From Gordonia humi (lineage in GTDB: Bacteria; Actinomycetota; Actinomycetes; Mycobacteriales; Mycobacteriaceae), in the NCBI RefSeq assembly GCF_014197435.1, contig NZ_JACIFP010000001.1:4712001-4776000 (forward strand): a stretch of 64,000 nt of DNA, in the 5' to 3' direction. This document shows positions 33,554 through 41,992 of the stretch, piece by piece. Position numbers and translations under genes: made by a program. Below the pieces are notes generated by a model. The model saw nothing but the letters and a program-made list of their open reading frames with translations, did no database searches and was not told the DNA's origin. Every line of letters starts with the position of its first letter. Position 1 is the first letter of the stretch.

Positions 33554-34783
33554 GTGACGACAACACTTCTGCACAACGCGCGCCTCATCGACGGAACCGG
33601 ATCGGATCCGATCACCGACGCCGTGATCGTGATCGACGACGGCAAGATCACGTACGCGGGCACCTCCGCAGACGCCCCCGAGACACCGTCGGCGGTCCGC
33701 GTCGACGTCGGTGGGAACACCGTCACTCCCGGCTTCTTCGACTGCCACGTGCACCTGTCGCTGCCCGGAACCAAGGGCTCGCCGGTCATGGCCGCGATGG
33801 TTCCCGAGTCGTACCGGTTCTTCGAACTGATCGGCCGATTGAAGACGACGGTCGAGGCGGGCGTCACGACCGTGCGCGATCTGATGGGCGTGGACGTCGG
33901 CGTGCGCGACGCGGTGAAGCACGGCCTCGTCGAAGGTCCCCGACTCCTGGTGGCCGACAAGATGTTCAGCCAGACCGGTGGCCACGCCGACTTCCACATC
34001 CCGTCCGGTCTGGACGGCACCGGACTGATCGGCGGCGTCATCGTCGACTCGGTCGACGAGGCCCGCAAGGAGGCGCGCGCACTCCTGCGCGAGGGTGTCG
34101 ACGTCCTCAAGGTCGCCTCCAGCGGCGGCGTCACCTCGCCCTCGGACGATCCCGACTGGCTCGGCGCCCGAACCGAGATCGTCGCCGCGCTCGTCGAGGA
34201 GGCCGACGCATACGGCGGCCGCAAGGTGGCGGCACATGCGATCGGCTACGCGGGCATCCGCGCCGCGGTGCAGGGCGGCGTGCAGAGTGTCGAACACGGC
34301 TACGCCCTCGACGACGAACTGCGGACCGAGATGGTGCAGCGCGGACAGTTCCTGGTCCCGACACTGATCGAGACGCTCAAGCCCGACACCGCCACCCCTC
34401 AGGCGGTGGCCAAGAGCACCAAGTGGCACGCACTGGCACACGAGTCGATCCAGGCGTCGGTCGAGGCCGGGATCAAGGTGGCCGTCGGCACCGACGCCGG
34501 GCTGGTCCCCGACCACGGCGACACTCTCGCCGAGCTCGGCTGCCTCGTCAAGTTCGGCGGGATGACGCCGATGCAGGCGATCGTCGCGGGCACCAAGACC
34601 TCTGCCGAGCTGTGCGACGTCGACGACACGCTCGGCACCGTCGAGGCGGGCAAGCTCGCCGATCTGGTGGTCGTCAAGGGCGACCCGCTCACCGACATCG
34701 ACTCGCTCGCCGACAAGGACAACATCCTGCTGGTCCTCAAAGAGGGCAAGGCCGTGGGAAACCGCGGCGGCTACACCCTCTGA
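33554..34783 (+). CDS. metal-dependent amidohydrolase (imidazolonepropionase-like)
   Basis: This 409-residue TIM-barrel amidohydrolase has the metal motif TPGFFDCHVHLS near residue 56, a Lys in VDVLKVASSGG near 183 that could be carboxylated, HAIGYAG near 224, SVEHGYAL near 245, and GTDAGLVPDHGDTL near 312 with the catalytic Asp. The layout fits the broad prolidase-like/Xaa-carboxypeptidase and amidase group. It opens a tight cluster with an Ntn hydrolase, a ThrE-type exporter and an AraC regulator, which suggests it cleaves an amide or N-acyl amino acid. Confidence 0.88.
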   Translation: MTTTLLHNARLIDGTGSDPITDAVIVIDDGKITYAGTSADAPETPSAVRVDVGGNTVTPGFFDCHVHLSLPGTKGSPVMAAMVPESYRFFELIGRLKTTVEAGVTTVRDLMGVDVGVRDAVKHGLVEGPRLLVADKMFSQTGGHADFHIPSGLDGTGLIGGVIVDSVDEARKEARALLREGVDVLKVASSGGVTSPSDDPDWLGARTEIVAALVEEADAYGGRKVAAHAIGYAGIRAAVQGGVQSVEHGYALDDELRTEMVQRGQFLVPTLIETLKPDTATPQAVAKSTKWHALAHESIQASVEAGIKVAVGTDAGLVPDHGDTLAELGCLVKFGGMTPMQAIVAGTKTSAELCDVDDTLGTVEAGKLADLVVVKGDPLTDIDSLADKDNILLVLKEGKAVGNRGGYTL

Positions 34784-34827
34784 CCGACCCGCCCACCTCC
34801 CACGATCAGAAAGGGCATTGAACCAAC

Positions 34828-35946
34828 ATGTGCACGAGAGTCATGTGGCCCGACGCCAACGGTTCGGTCATCGTCGGCCGGAACATGGACTTCCACCAGG
34901 ACCTCCACACCAATCTGTGGAAGCTGCCGCGAGGCGTCGCCCGCGACGACCGGGTCAATGGCGAGTTCACCTGGACGGCGAAGTACGGCAGCGTCGTCGC
35001 CGGTGTCTACGACATCCTCTCCACCGACGGGGTCAACGAGAAGGGGCTTGCGGGCCACATCCTGTGGCTGGCCGAATCCGATTACGGCACACCGGATCCC
35101 TCGCGCACTCAACTCGCAATGTCGGTGTGGTTGCAGTTCTACCTCGACAACTTCATGACGGTCGACGAAGCCGTCGCGTGGTCAAAGGAGAACAATCCGC
35201 AGGTGGTGCCGATGGCGGATCCGACCGGTGGCAGCAGTCCCGCGATCCACCTCGCGCTCGACGATGCCAGCGGCGATTCGGCGATCCTCGAGTACATCGA
35301 CGGCGAGTTGAACATCTTCCACAGCCGTGACTACCTGGTGATGACCAACTCGCCCACCTACGACAAGCAGCTCGAGCTGGTGAAGCAGTACCAAGGTCTC
35401 GGCGGCGACGCTCCGCTGCCCGGCACGTGCAACGCCGCCGACCGTTTCGCGCGCGCCCTCTACTACGTGCAGGATCAGCCGGTCCCGACGTCGCAGGTGC
35501 AGGCGATGGCCGCCATGATGAGCATCATCCGCAACTGTGCGCAGCCGTTCCGCAACCCCGCGCCCGGGAAGCCCGACGCCTCGCAGACACTGTGGCAGGT
35601 GGTGATCGACCTGACGAATCTGCGGTACGCGTTCGAGTCGACCACCGCTCCGAACATCGTGTGGGTGGATCTGAAAGACCTCGACTTCTCGGAGGGCTCC
35701 GGCGAGGCGAAGCTGGATCTGATCGGCAGGCTGGCCCTCGAAGGCGGCATCGCCGGCGAGGTCCACAAGAATTTCAAGAAGCATCACCGCTTCCACATCG
35801 TCTCGATCGAGCAGGCCTCGCTGATCGGCGAAGCCGTCGCCGAGGCGACCAAGGCCCTGCACACGGTCAAAGCCGCCGAGCAGCGGGTACAGGCCGTGCA
35901 GGACCGGGTGCAGAACAAGCTCGTCGAGTTCGTCGACGCCGAATAG
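34828..35946 (+). CDS. linear amide C-N hydrolase (choloylglycine hydrolase/PVA family)
   Basis: This 372-residue Ntn hydrolase starts MCTRVMW, so removal of Met would expose the nucleophile Cys2. SVIVGRNMDF near residue 13 is the family signature with Arg and Asp, and the MTNSPTYDKQLEL region near 171 carries the conserved Asn. Family members cleave bile salts, penicillin V or acyl-homoserine lactones. No signal peptide is seen. A ribosome site (AGAAAGG) is 6 bases upstream. A helical, charged C-terminal tail of about 50 residues is additional. Substrate unknown. Confidence 0.88.
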   Translation: MCTRVMWPDANGSVIVGRNMDFHQDLHTNLWKLPRGVARDDRVNGEFTWTAKYGSVVAGVYDILSTDGVNEKGLAGHILWLAESDYGTPDPSRTQLAMSVWLQFYLDNFMTVDEAVAWSKENNPQVVPMADPTGGSSPAIHLALDDASGDSAILEYIDGELNIFHSRDYLVMTNSPTYDKQLELVKQYQGLGGDAPLPGTCNAADRFARALYYVQDQPVPTSQVQAMAAMMSIIRNCAQPFRNPAPGKPDASQTLWQVVIDLTNLRYAFESTTAPNIVWVDLKDLDFSEGSGEAKLDLIGRLALEGGIAGEVHKNFKKHHRFHIVSIEQASLIGEAVAEATKALHTVKAAEQRVQAVQDRVQNKLVEFVDAE

Positions 35947-35969
35947 GCGGGCGTCGTCGACCAACTCCG

Positions 35970-37277
35970 ATGACGGACGCTGAACTCGAGCACTCCGATC
36001 CCGCCGACGAGAACGACATGCTGACTCTCGTCACCGAGGTCGGCACCGCCCTCAACCGGTCGTCGTACCCGGTCCCCCGAATCGCGCAGGTGATTCGCGG
36101 GATCTGCGCCGCGCACCGCAGCGACATCGTGGCGCAGGTGTTCGCGAACTATCTGATCGTCCTGGACAAGGACGCCAATCAGGTTCAGATCGCGAACACC
36201 GGGTCGATGTACCGCTTCGACCAGATCGCCGACACCGAGGCCGTCGTACACCGGGTCCGCCGCAGGCAGACGTCGGTACGACAGGCGATCACCGACCTGC
36301 GGAGCATCGCCGAATCACGCCCCTCGATGGGGTTGCTGATCCGAGGCGTCGGATACGCGCTCATGGCATTGGGCTTCGCCTTCTGCTTCCAGATGAGTCT
36401 GGCGGCGACGATCGCCGCCGTCGTCGTGTCCGTTCCGTTGGCGGCGATCGTCCTGTGGGCGAGCACCCGCAGCGCACTGGCACCGCTGATGCCGGTCCTG
36501 CTGACCTTCCTGTCGGCACTCGCGATCACCCTGTGGGCGGTCCACGGGGGCCTCGAGGATCCGGTGCGCCTCGCAGTGATCCCGGTGGTGACGCTCATTC
36601 CGGGCGCGGCCCTGGCCACCGCACTGATCGAGATCAGTGCGGGTGACATGATCGCGGGCACGGCGCGGCTCGCGTATTCGCTGGTGGTGTTGTTGTCCAT
36701 GGCGTTCGGGCTGGCGTTGGCGATCGACGTCGTGGGCATCTCGACCGCCGATCTGCAGGACGTGACGAGCACCCACGCGCCGTCGTGGGTGCTCGGTCTG
36801 GCCGCGCCGGTGTTCGGCGTCGGTGCGATGCTCTACTTCTGCATGCCGACACGACTGTGGTTGTGGGTCCTGGGCATCACGGTCGGCACGTTCTGGCTCA
36901 ATCAGCTCCTCGGCAAGGTGATGCTGTCGGCGTTCGCGGGCGGCGTCGCCGTGGGCATGGCCCTGCTCGTCGCATGGGCGATCAACGCGCACGTTCGCAG
37001 TCGTCCGAGCGTGCTCGCCATGTTCCTGCCCGCCTTCTGGCTGATGGTGCCCGGCTCGATGGGATTCGTGGCCGTCAGCGGCGTCGTCACCTCCGACAAG
37101 GACCTCGGCAGCCTCGGCACCAACGCGGCCCTGTCGCTCCTCAGCATGGCGACATCGATGATGATCGCCAGCGTGCTCGCACCGATGGTGACAAGAAGGA
37201 TCCCGATGAGCAGTCTCCTGTCCCGGCGCCTCCTGCGCCTCCGTCGACGACGGCCACACGGCCGCAGTGCGGGATGA
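35970..37277 (+). CDS. threonine/serine exporter family protein (ThrE type), second copy
   Basis: This 435-residue membrane protein has a ThrE N-terminal domain (TEVGTALNRSSYPVPRIAQVI, about 20-130) and around ten hydrophobic segments to residue 410, followed by a strongly basic tail (SRRLLRLRRRRPHGR). It is 23 bases after the Ntn hydrolase gene and overlaps the AraC gene as ATGA. It is shorter than the copy at 4.8 kb and only distantly similar by eye. A role in exporting the product of the hydrolases is plausible but inferred. Confidence 0.82.
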   Translation: MTDAELEHSDPADENDMLTLVTEVGTALNRSSYPVPRIAQVIRGICAAHRSDIVAQVFANYLIVLDKDANQVQIANTGSMYRFDQIADTEAVVHRVRRRQTSVRQAITDLRSIAESRPSMGLLIRGVGYALMALGFAFCFQMSLAATIAAVVVSVPLAAIVLWASTRSALAPLMPVLLTFLSALAITLWAVHGGLEDPVRLAVIPVVTLIPGAALATALIEISAGDMIAGTARLAYSLVVLLSMAFGLALAIDVVGISTADLQDVTSTHAPSWVLGLAAPVFGVGAMLYFCMPTRLWLWVLGITVGTFWLNQLLGKVMLSAFAGGVAVGMALLVAWAINAHVRSRPSVLAMFLPAFWLMVPGSMGFVAVSGVVTSDKDLGSLGTNAALSLLSMATSMMIASVLAPMVTRRIPMSSLLSRRLLRLRRRRPHGRSAG

Positions 37278-38323
37278 GCACTCGACTGACGGCGGGACCG
37301 CCCGCGATTGCGACCACCGAGCTGACACCGAGCGTCGTCGCTGCCTGGCAGGCGCACCTCACCAGGCAGACGCCCCGCGCCATCGACCTGTCTCGTCGGA
37401 TGGAGTCCTCCGAGCCCCACGAGACCTACGGCGGAATCTCCCTGTCGCCCAACGGAAGCCATCGGACGCTGAGTGCCGTCCGGTACGGCGTGCGCACACC
37501 GCTCGGGGCCGCGTTCTGCACGCTCCACTCGCCGGTGCGGTTCGAGCGCACCCCCGCTGATCTGCGCACCGATCCGGTCGAGATCGCCTCGGTCTGCGCG
37601 TCCGCGACGCGCGGCCCGTCGATGGTCAGGCAGTTCGGTCGGGAGAACTGGTTCGCCAGCGGAGACCTCGTCGTCGTCCCGACGACATCGCCCTTCGTAC
37701 AGGAGCTTCCGGCGATCCGTGACATCGCAGGGCTGTTCGTCGAACTCCGCCATTTCGGCCGATTCCGCTATCTCGCCGAACGGCCTCGGCGTTCGTCCGG
37801 CGACGACACTCCACTGGCACGGGCCACCGCGAGCTTCGTGCGCGCGTTCGCCATCGACATCGCGGTCTCCGGAACGCCGATGTCGTCGGATGCCGATCTC
37901 GCAGCCGTCGATCTGATCTGTGCCGCGCTGGCCGAACTCGTCGAGGACGACAGGTACGAGCTGCAGGACGACACGCTGTTCCAGCGGCAGTCGGCCATCG
38001 ACCTCATCGAGCGACGGCACCGCGACCCGTCGTTGACGCCCGATGTCATCGCCGAGGCGCTGTTCATCTCGCGTCGTCACCTGTACCGGCTGTTCTCCGA
38101 CGATGAGAAGTCCTTGGCCACGATGATCGCGGACGCCCGCGTCTCGACCGGGCGCCAGCTGATGGAGACGTCGCCGCACACTCCGATCGGCGACGTCGCG
38201 GCGGCCTCCGGATATCGGTCGCCCGCCACCTTCCGCAACCAGTTCAAGGCGCGCTACGGGATCAGCCCGCGTGACTTCCGTGAATCACAGGAGCAGACGG
38301 CACCGAGCACCGAGCAGCAGTGA
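37274..38323 (+). CDS. AraC family transcriptional regulator
   Basis: This 349-residue regulator has an N-terminal AraC_binding_2-like sensor (residues 20-210) and a C-terminal double helix-turn-helix (DLIERRHRDPSLTPDVIAEALFISRRHLYRLFSDDE, then SPHTPIGDVAAASGYRSPATFRNQFKARYGISPRDFR). Its ATG overlaps the ThrE gene stop, so it is the fourth member of the amidohydrolase cluster and is likely to control it. It ends before a strong hairpin. Confidence 0.9.
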   Translation: MSTRLTAGPPAIATTELTPSVVAAWQAHLTRQTPRAIDLSRRMESSEPHETYGGISLSPNGSHRTLSAVRYGVRTPLGAAFCTLHSPVRFERTPADLRTDPVEIASVCASATRGPSMVRQFGRENWFASGDLVVVPTTSPFVQELPAIRDIAGLFVELRHFGRFRYLAERPRRSSGDDTPLARATASFVRAFAIDIAVSGTPMSSDADLAAVDLICAALAELVEDDRYELQDDTLFQRQSAIDLIERRHRDPSLTPDVIAEALFISRRHLYRLFSDDEKSLATMIADARVSTGRQLMETSPHTPIGDVAAASGYRSPATFRNQFKARYGISPRDFRESQEQTAPSTEQQ

Positions 38324-38326
38324 CAT

Positions 38327-38370
38327 CGAACGCCCCGCCCTCACCGATTCCGGTGAGGGCGGGGCGTTCG
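38327..38370. terminator. 20-bp perfect inverted repeat, bidirectional terminator
   Basis: 38327-38346 and 38351-38370 are exact reverse complements with the 4-base loop ATTC. It sits in the 63-bp gap between the convergent AraC and lpd genes and should end transcription in both directions. Confidence 0.8.
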
Positions 38371-38386
38371 CGGGAAGACCGTCGTC

Positions 38387-39772
38387 TTACAGGTTGATCA
38401 TGTGGCCGATGGCGCCGTGGAAGGTCTCCTGCAGCGCCTCGCTCATGGTCGGGTGCGTGTGGACGTTGCGCGCCAGTTCCTTGGCCGTCAGGTCCCACTT
38501 CTGCGCGAGCGTCAGCTCGGGCAGCATCTCCGAGACGTTGTCGCCGACGAGGTGACCACCGATCAGCTCATCGTTGGTGCCGTCGGTGATCAGCTTGACG
38601 AAGCCCGCCGGAGCCCCCAGGCCCTGAGCCTTGCCGTTGGCGCTGAACGGGAACTTGGTGACCTTGACGTCGTACCCCTCGGCCTTGGCCTGCTCCTCGG
38701 TGAGACCGAACGACGCGACCTGCGGCTGACAGAAGGTGGCGCGCGGCATCATCCGGTAGTCGCCCAGAGTCATGGTCTCGGCGCCCGCGATGGTCTCGGC
38801 GGCCACGACGCCCTGCGCCTCGGCGACGTGGGCCAGCTGCAGCTTGGCGGTGACGTCGCCGATGGCGTAGACGCCCGGGACGTTGGTGCGCATGTGGTCG
38901 TCGATCGCGATGGCACCGCGGTCGGTCAACGCGACACCCGTCGTCTCCAGGCCGAAGCCCTCCACGCGCGGTGCGAAGCCGACGGACATGAGGACCTTGT
39001 CGACGGTCAGGCTGCCGTCGGCGCCCTTGGCGTCCTTGTACGAGACGACCACCTGGCTGCCCTGGTCGTCGACGGCCTGCACAGCGGTGCCGGTCAGGAT
39101 CTTGACGCCGAGCTTCTTATAGGCCTTGGTCATCTCCTTGGAGACGTCCGCGTCCTCGTTCGGCAGGATGCGCGGCATGAACTCCACGATGGTGACGTCG
39201 ACGCCGTAGTTCGCGAGGACGTAACCGAACTCCATGCCGATGGCGCCCGCACCGACGATGACGATGCTCTTCGGGAGCTCGCGGGTCATGATCTGGCTCT
39301 CGAACGTCACGACGTTGTCGCTCAGCTCGACACCGGGCAGCAGACGCACGGTGGAGCCGGTGTCGATGATGACGTTGTCGAAGGTGATGACGCGATCGCC
39401 GACGGTGATGGTCTTGGCGTCGGTGAACACGCCGTAGCCGTCGATCTCGGTGATCTTGTTCTTCTTCATCAGGAAGTGGACGCCCTTGACGATGCCGTCC
39501 GACACGCTACGGCTGCGGTCGAAGGCGGCGCCGAAGTCGAACGACACCTCACCACTGATACCGAAGGTCTTCGCCTCATGATTGAAGACGTGGGCGAGCT
39601 CTGCGTTGCGGAGCAGCGCCTTGGAGGGGATGCAGCCCACGTTGAGGCAGACACCGCCCCACCACTTCTCTTCGATGACGGCGGTCTTCATGCCGAGCTG
39701 GGAGGACCGGATCGCGGCCACATACCCACCAGGGCCACCACCGAGGACAACTGTTTCAAAATGTTCAGCCAC
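38387..39772 (-). CDS. lpd: dihydrolipoyl dehydrogenase
   Basis: This 461-residue flavoprotein re-oxidises dihydrolipoamide of the 2-oxo-acid dehydrogenase complexes. FAD motif [13 protein letters not shown], redox disulphide Cys42/Cys47 in [11 protein letters not shown] motif [12 protein letters not shown] and the C-terminal His440-Glu445 dyad in HTHPTMSE are all present. It is the counterpart of M. tuberculosis LpdC, close to ramB as there. Start GTG 39772 is 7 bases after TAGGCT; the longer frame has no homology. The gene is alone on its strand. Confidence 0.96.
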   Translation of the reverse strand: MAEHFETVVLGGGPGGYVAAIRSSQLGMKTAVIEEKWWGGVCLNVGCIPSKALLRNAELAHVFNHEAKTFGISGEVSFDFGAAFDRSRSVSDGIVKGVHFLMKKNKITEIDGYGVFTDAKTITVGDRVITFDNVIIDTGSTVRLLPGVELSDNVVTFESQIMTRELPKSIVIVGAGAIGMEFGYVLANYGVDVTIVEFMPRILPNEDADVSKEMTKAYKKLGVKILTGTAVQAVDDQGSQVVVSYKDAKGADGSLTVDKVLMSVGFAPRVEGFGLETTGVALTDRGAIAIDDHMRTNVPGVYAIGDVTAKLQLAHVAEAQGVVAAETIAGAETMTLGDYRMMPRATFCQPQVASFGLTEEQAKAEGYDVKVTKFPFSANGKAQGLGAPAGFVKLITDGTNDELIGGHLVGDNVSEMLPELTLAQKWDLTAKELARNVHTHPTMSEALQETFHGAIGHMINL

Positions 39773-39779
39773 GGCGTCA

Positions 39780-39785
39780 AGCCTA
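39780..39785 (-). promoter_or_regulatory. -10 element (TAGGCT) of lpd
   Basis: TAGGCT is seven bases before GTG 39772, a leaderless spacing. The TetR palindrome lies 42 bp further upstream. Confidence 0.5.
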
Positions 39786-39826
39786 ACGCTCCCGGGCGGG
39801 TCGTCGCACGGCTCCTCACGACTCAT

Positions 39827-39858
39827 TTTCAATCAATGATTGAAACACCGATTGAAAA
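39827..39858. promoter_or_regulatory. TetR operator: 9-1-9 palindrome plus extra half-site
   Basis: TTTCAATCA-A-TGATTGAAA (39827-39845) is a perfect palindrome with a 1-base centre. A further half, GATTGAAAA (39850-39858), follows after four bases. It lies 17 bp before the TetR ATG and 54 bp before the lpd start. Confidence 0.65.
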
Positions 39859-39875
39859 GTGGTTCACTTCACTCC

Positions 39876-40439
39876 ATGGCAACGGACGTGACTCGCAGCC
39901 GACTCCTGGACGCCACCGAGCATCTCCTCGCGACGACGGGATACGAGCACCTGCGGGTCCGCGCCGTCTGCACGGAGGCCGGGGTGAATCCGGCGGCCGT
40001 GCACTATCACTTCGGTTCCCGGGAGTCGCTGGTCATGGCGTTGCTCGAGGATCGCCTGGAACCGATCTGGGCGGCCCCGCTCGACCGACTGGCGGGTTCG
40101 CCCGCGACCGTTCGCGAGATCGTCGAGGCGATCCTGGCGCCGTTCGTCGGAATGCGCCAGGACCCGAGGACCGCGGCACTGATGAGACTGCTCGGCCGTT
40201 TCGTCTTGACCAATCCGGATCTGCCGTGGACGGCGACGTGGTTCAAAACACAGGCGTGGGTGGCACTCCTCACCGACGCCGTCGACATCGACGAGGCCAC
40301 CGCGCGCCGTCGCTGGCGGTTCGCCTTCTCCATCCTGATGACCGAACTCGCCGCGGGCGACCCGCCGAGCGCGGCGACGCTCAGCGCGCTCGGCGACTTC
40401 CTGACCGCGGGGCTCGCCGCCCCGGAGAGGACCTCATGA
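39876..40439 (+). CDS. TetR/AcrR family transcriptional regulator
   Basis: This 187-residue repressor has a standard N-terminal helix-turn-helix (LLDATEHLLATTGYEHLRVRAVCTEAGVNPAAVHYHFGSRESLV). A small C-terminal domain with several Trp follows. ATG 39876 lies downstream of the palindromic operator; the frame is open 12 codons further. Its stop overlaps the flavin oxidoreductase start as ATGA, so it likely represses that operon in response to an oxidoreductase substrate. Confidence 0.88.
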   Translation: MATDVTRSRLLDATEHLLATTGYEHLRVRAVCTEAGVNPAAVHYHFGSRESLVMALLEDRLEPIWAAPLDRLAGSPATVREIVEAILAPFVGMRQDPRTAALMRLLGRFVLTNPDLPWTATWFKTQAWVALLTDAVDIDEATARRRWRFAFSILMTELAAGDPPSAATLSALGDFLTAGLAAPERTS

Positions 40440-41653
40440 CCGTCGACCCGTTCGCTCCCGCCGCACTCGGCCCCCTTCGGCCGCGCAACCGACTCATCAA
40501 ATGCGCGACGTTCGAGGGCCGCACGCCCGACGCCCTCGTGACCGACGAGCTGATCGACTTCCATCGAGAGGTGGCCGCCGGCGGCGTCGGGATCAGCACC
40601 GTCGCCTACTGCGCGGTGAGCGGTGAGGGGCGCACCGACCGGCACCAGATCCACCTGCGCGACGAGGCGGCCGACGGCCTGCGACGTCTCAGCGACGCCA
40701 TCCACTCCGAGGGCGCCCTCGCCGCGGCACAGCTCGGCCATGCGGGCCCGGTCGCGAACTCGATCTCCAACCGGGCCGCCGCACTCGGGCCGGGCCGCAT
40801 ACCCGCGCCGATGGGCATGGCGCTGACGAAGGCCCTCGACGCCGACGGCATAGCCACGCTCACCCGTGCCTTCGCCGATGCCGCACGCCTGGCCGTCGAC
40901 TGCGGCTTCGACGCGCTCGAGGTGCACTGCGGACACAACTATCTGCTCAGTTCATTCCTGTCTCCGCTGCTCAACCACCGGCGCGACGGATACGGACGCA
41001 CCGTGGAGGGTCGCGCGCGCCTGGCCCGCGAAGTGCTGGAGGCCGTCCGCGACGCGGTCGGCGATCAGGTCGCGGTCTGGGCCAAACTCAGCATGTTCGA
41101 CGGCGTCGGCACGCCGGGCCGCGGCAGAGGAGGGCACCCGTGGAACGGATTGAACATCGATCAGGCGTGTGCGACGGCCCGCCTGTTCGAAGCGGACGGG
41201 TACCTCGACGCGATCGAGCCGACCGCCGGAAGTTCCCTGCTCAACCCGATGTATCTGTTTCACGGGGAACCGCCGCGCGCCGAGTTCGCCGGCGCGTTCC
41301 ACGGCGCGATGCGAGCCGGGCTGAAGGCGGCCGGTCCGGTGTTCCTGCGGTACTACCCGTATCGGGACGCCTACCTCCTGCCGTTGGCACGCGAGCTGCG
41401 GCGGTCGGTGTCGATGCCGCTGATCCTGCTCGGCGGGATCACCGATCGCGCCTCGATGCAGACCGCACTCGACGAGGGCTTCGACTTCGTCGCGATGGGC
41501 CGCGCACTCCTGCGCGAACCCGACCTGCCGCTGCGCATCCGGGCCGACCCGACGACGGCCTCCCGCTGCGTGCACTGCAACCTCTGCATGCCGACGATCT
41601 ACTCGACGACACGCTGCCCGATCCGTGCGGGCGAGGTCCCGGACCCGCTGTGA
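40436..41653 (+). CDS. NADH:flavin oxidoreductase, old yellow enzyme family
   Basis: This 405-residue TIM-barrel flavoprotein has the OYE signatures: RLIKCATFEGRTPD near the start, AAQLGHAG near 98, and FDALEVHCGHNYLLSSFLSPLLNHRRDGYGR near 160-190. ILLGGITDRASMQTAL is in the phosphate-binding end. The C-terminal CVHCNLCMPT-x7-C stretch resembles the Fe-S ligand cysteines of 2,4-dienoyl-CoA reductase, but no second flavin domain follows. It is coupled to the TetR gene. It probably reduces an electrophilic enone. Confidence 0.87.
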   Translation: MTVDPFAPAALGPLRPRNRLIKCATFEGRTPDALVTDELIDFHREVAAGGVGISTVAYCAVSGEGRTDRHQIHLRDEAADGLRRLSDAIHSEGALAAAQLGHAGPVANSISNRAAALGPGRIPAPMGMALTKALDADGIATLTRAFADAARLAVDCGFDALEVHCGHNYLLSSFLSPLLNHRRDGYGRTVEGRARLAREVLEAVRDAVGDQVAVWAKLSMFDGVGTPGRGRGGHPWNGLNIDQACATARLFEADGYLDAIEPTAGSSLLNPMYLFHGEPPRAEFAGAFHGAMRAGLKAAGPVFLRYYPYRDAYLLPLARELRRSVSMPLILLGGITDRASMQTALDEGFDFVAMGRALLREPDLPLRIRADPTTASRCVHCNLCMPTIYSTTRCPIRAGEVPDPL

Positions 41654-41992
41654 CGGGCGCCGGTGAGGCCGGCGAGTCTGTGTCACGCGCCCCGGACGTC
41701 CGATCACCCTTTCGACACCTCCGTGTCCAATCCGTGACGAGAAGGGCCCAGACCCCGCACTGCCTGCACGAACACCGGCCGACTCGACGTGATTCGGACG
41801 GCGTCAGGTTTTCCAACTTCGAACAGACATGCTAGGTGTGGAGATAGTCCGTTCGGGGGAACACCTCGTTTGTCTACCGGCCTGTGCGCCATCAGGAAGT
41901 GGTAATTCGCCGCCAGCGGCGGCCGCGAGAAAGACCCGCCCCACTGACCGAAGACGCCGCGCGTGCACGGCGCCGAATCGACAGGCAAGCAG
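41654..41992. other. intergenic region upstream of the MHS transporter, no gene
   Basis: This 339-bp gap begins with a small hairpin (CGCCGG-TGAGG-CCGGCG, 41658-41674), a weak terminator for the OYE gene. A less G+C-rich stretch around 41805-41925 probably carries the promoter of the MFS gene; I could not fix a -35/-10 pair. I see no ORF with a protein signature. Confidence 0.5.

Noticed and set aside
38402..40435. A plus-strand frame running through lpd into the OYE gene
   Set aside because: The first two thirds are antisense to lpd and without motifs; only the part from 40436 is a real protein.
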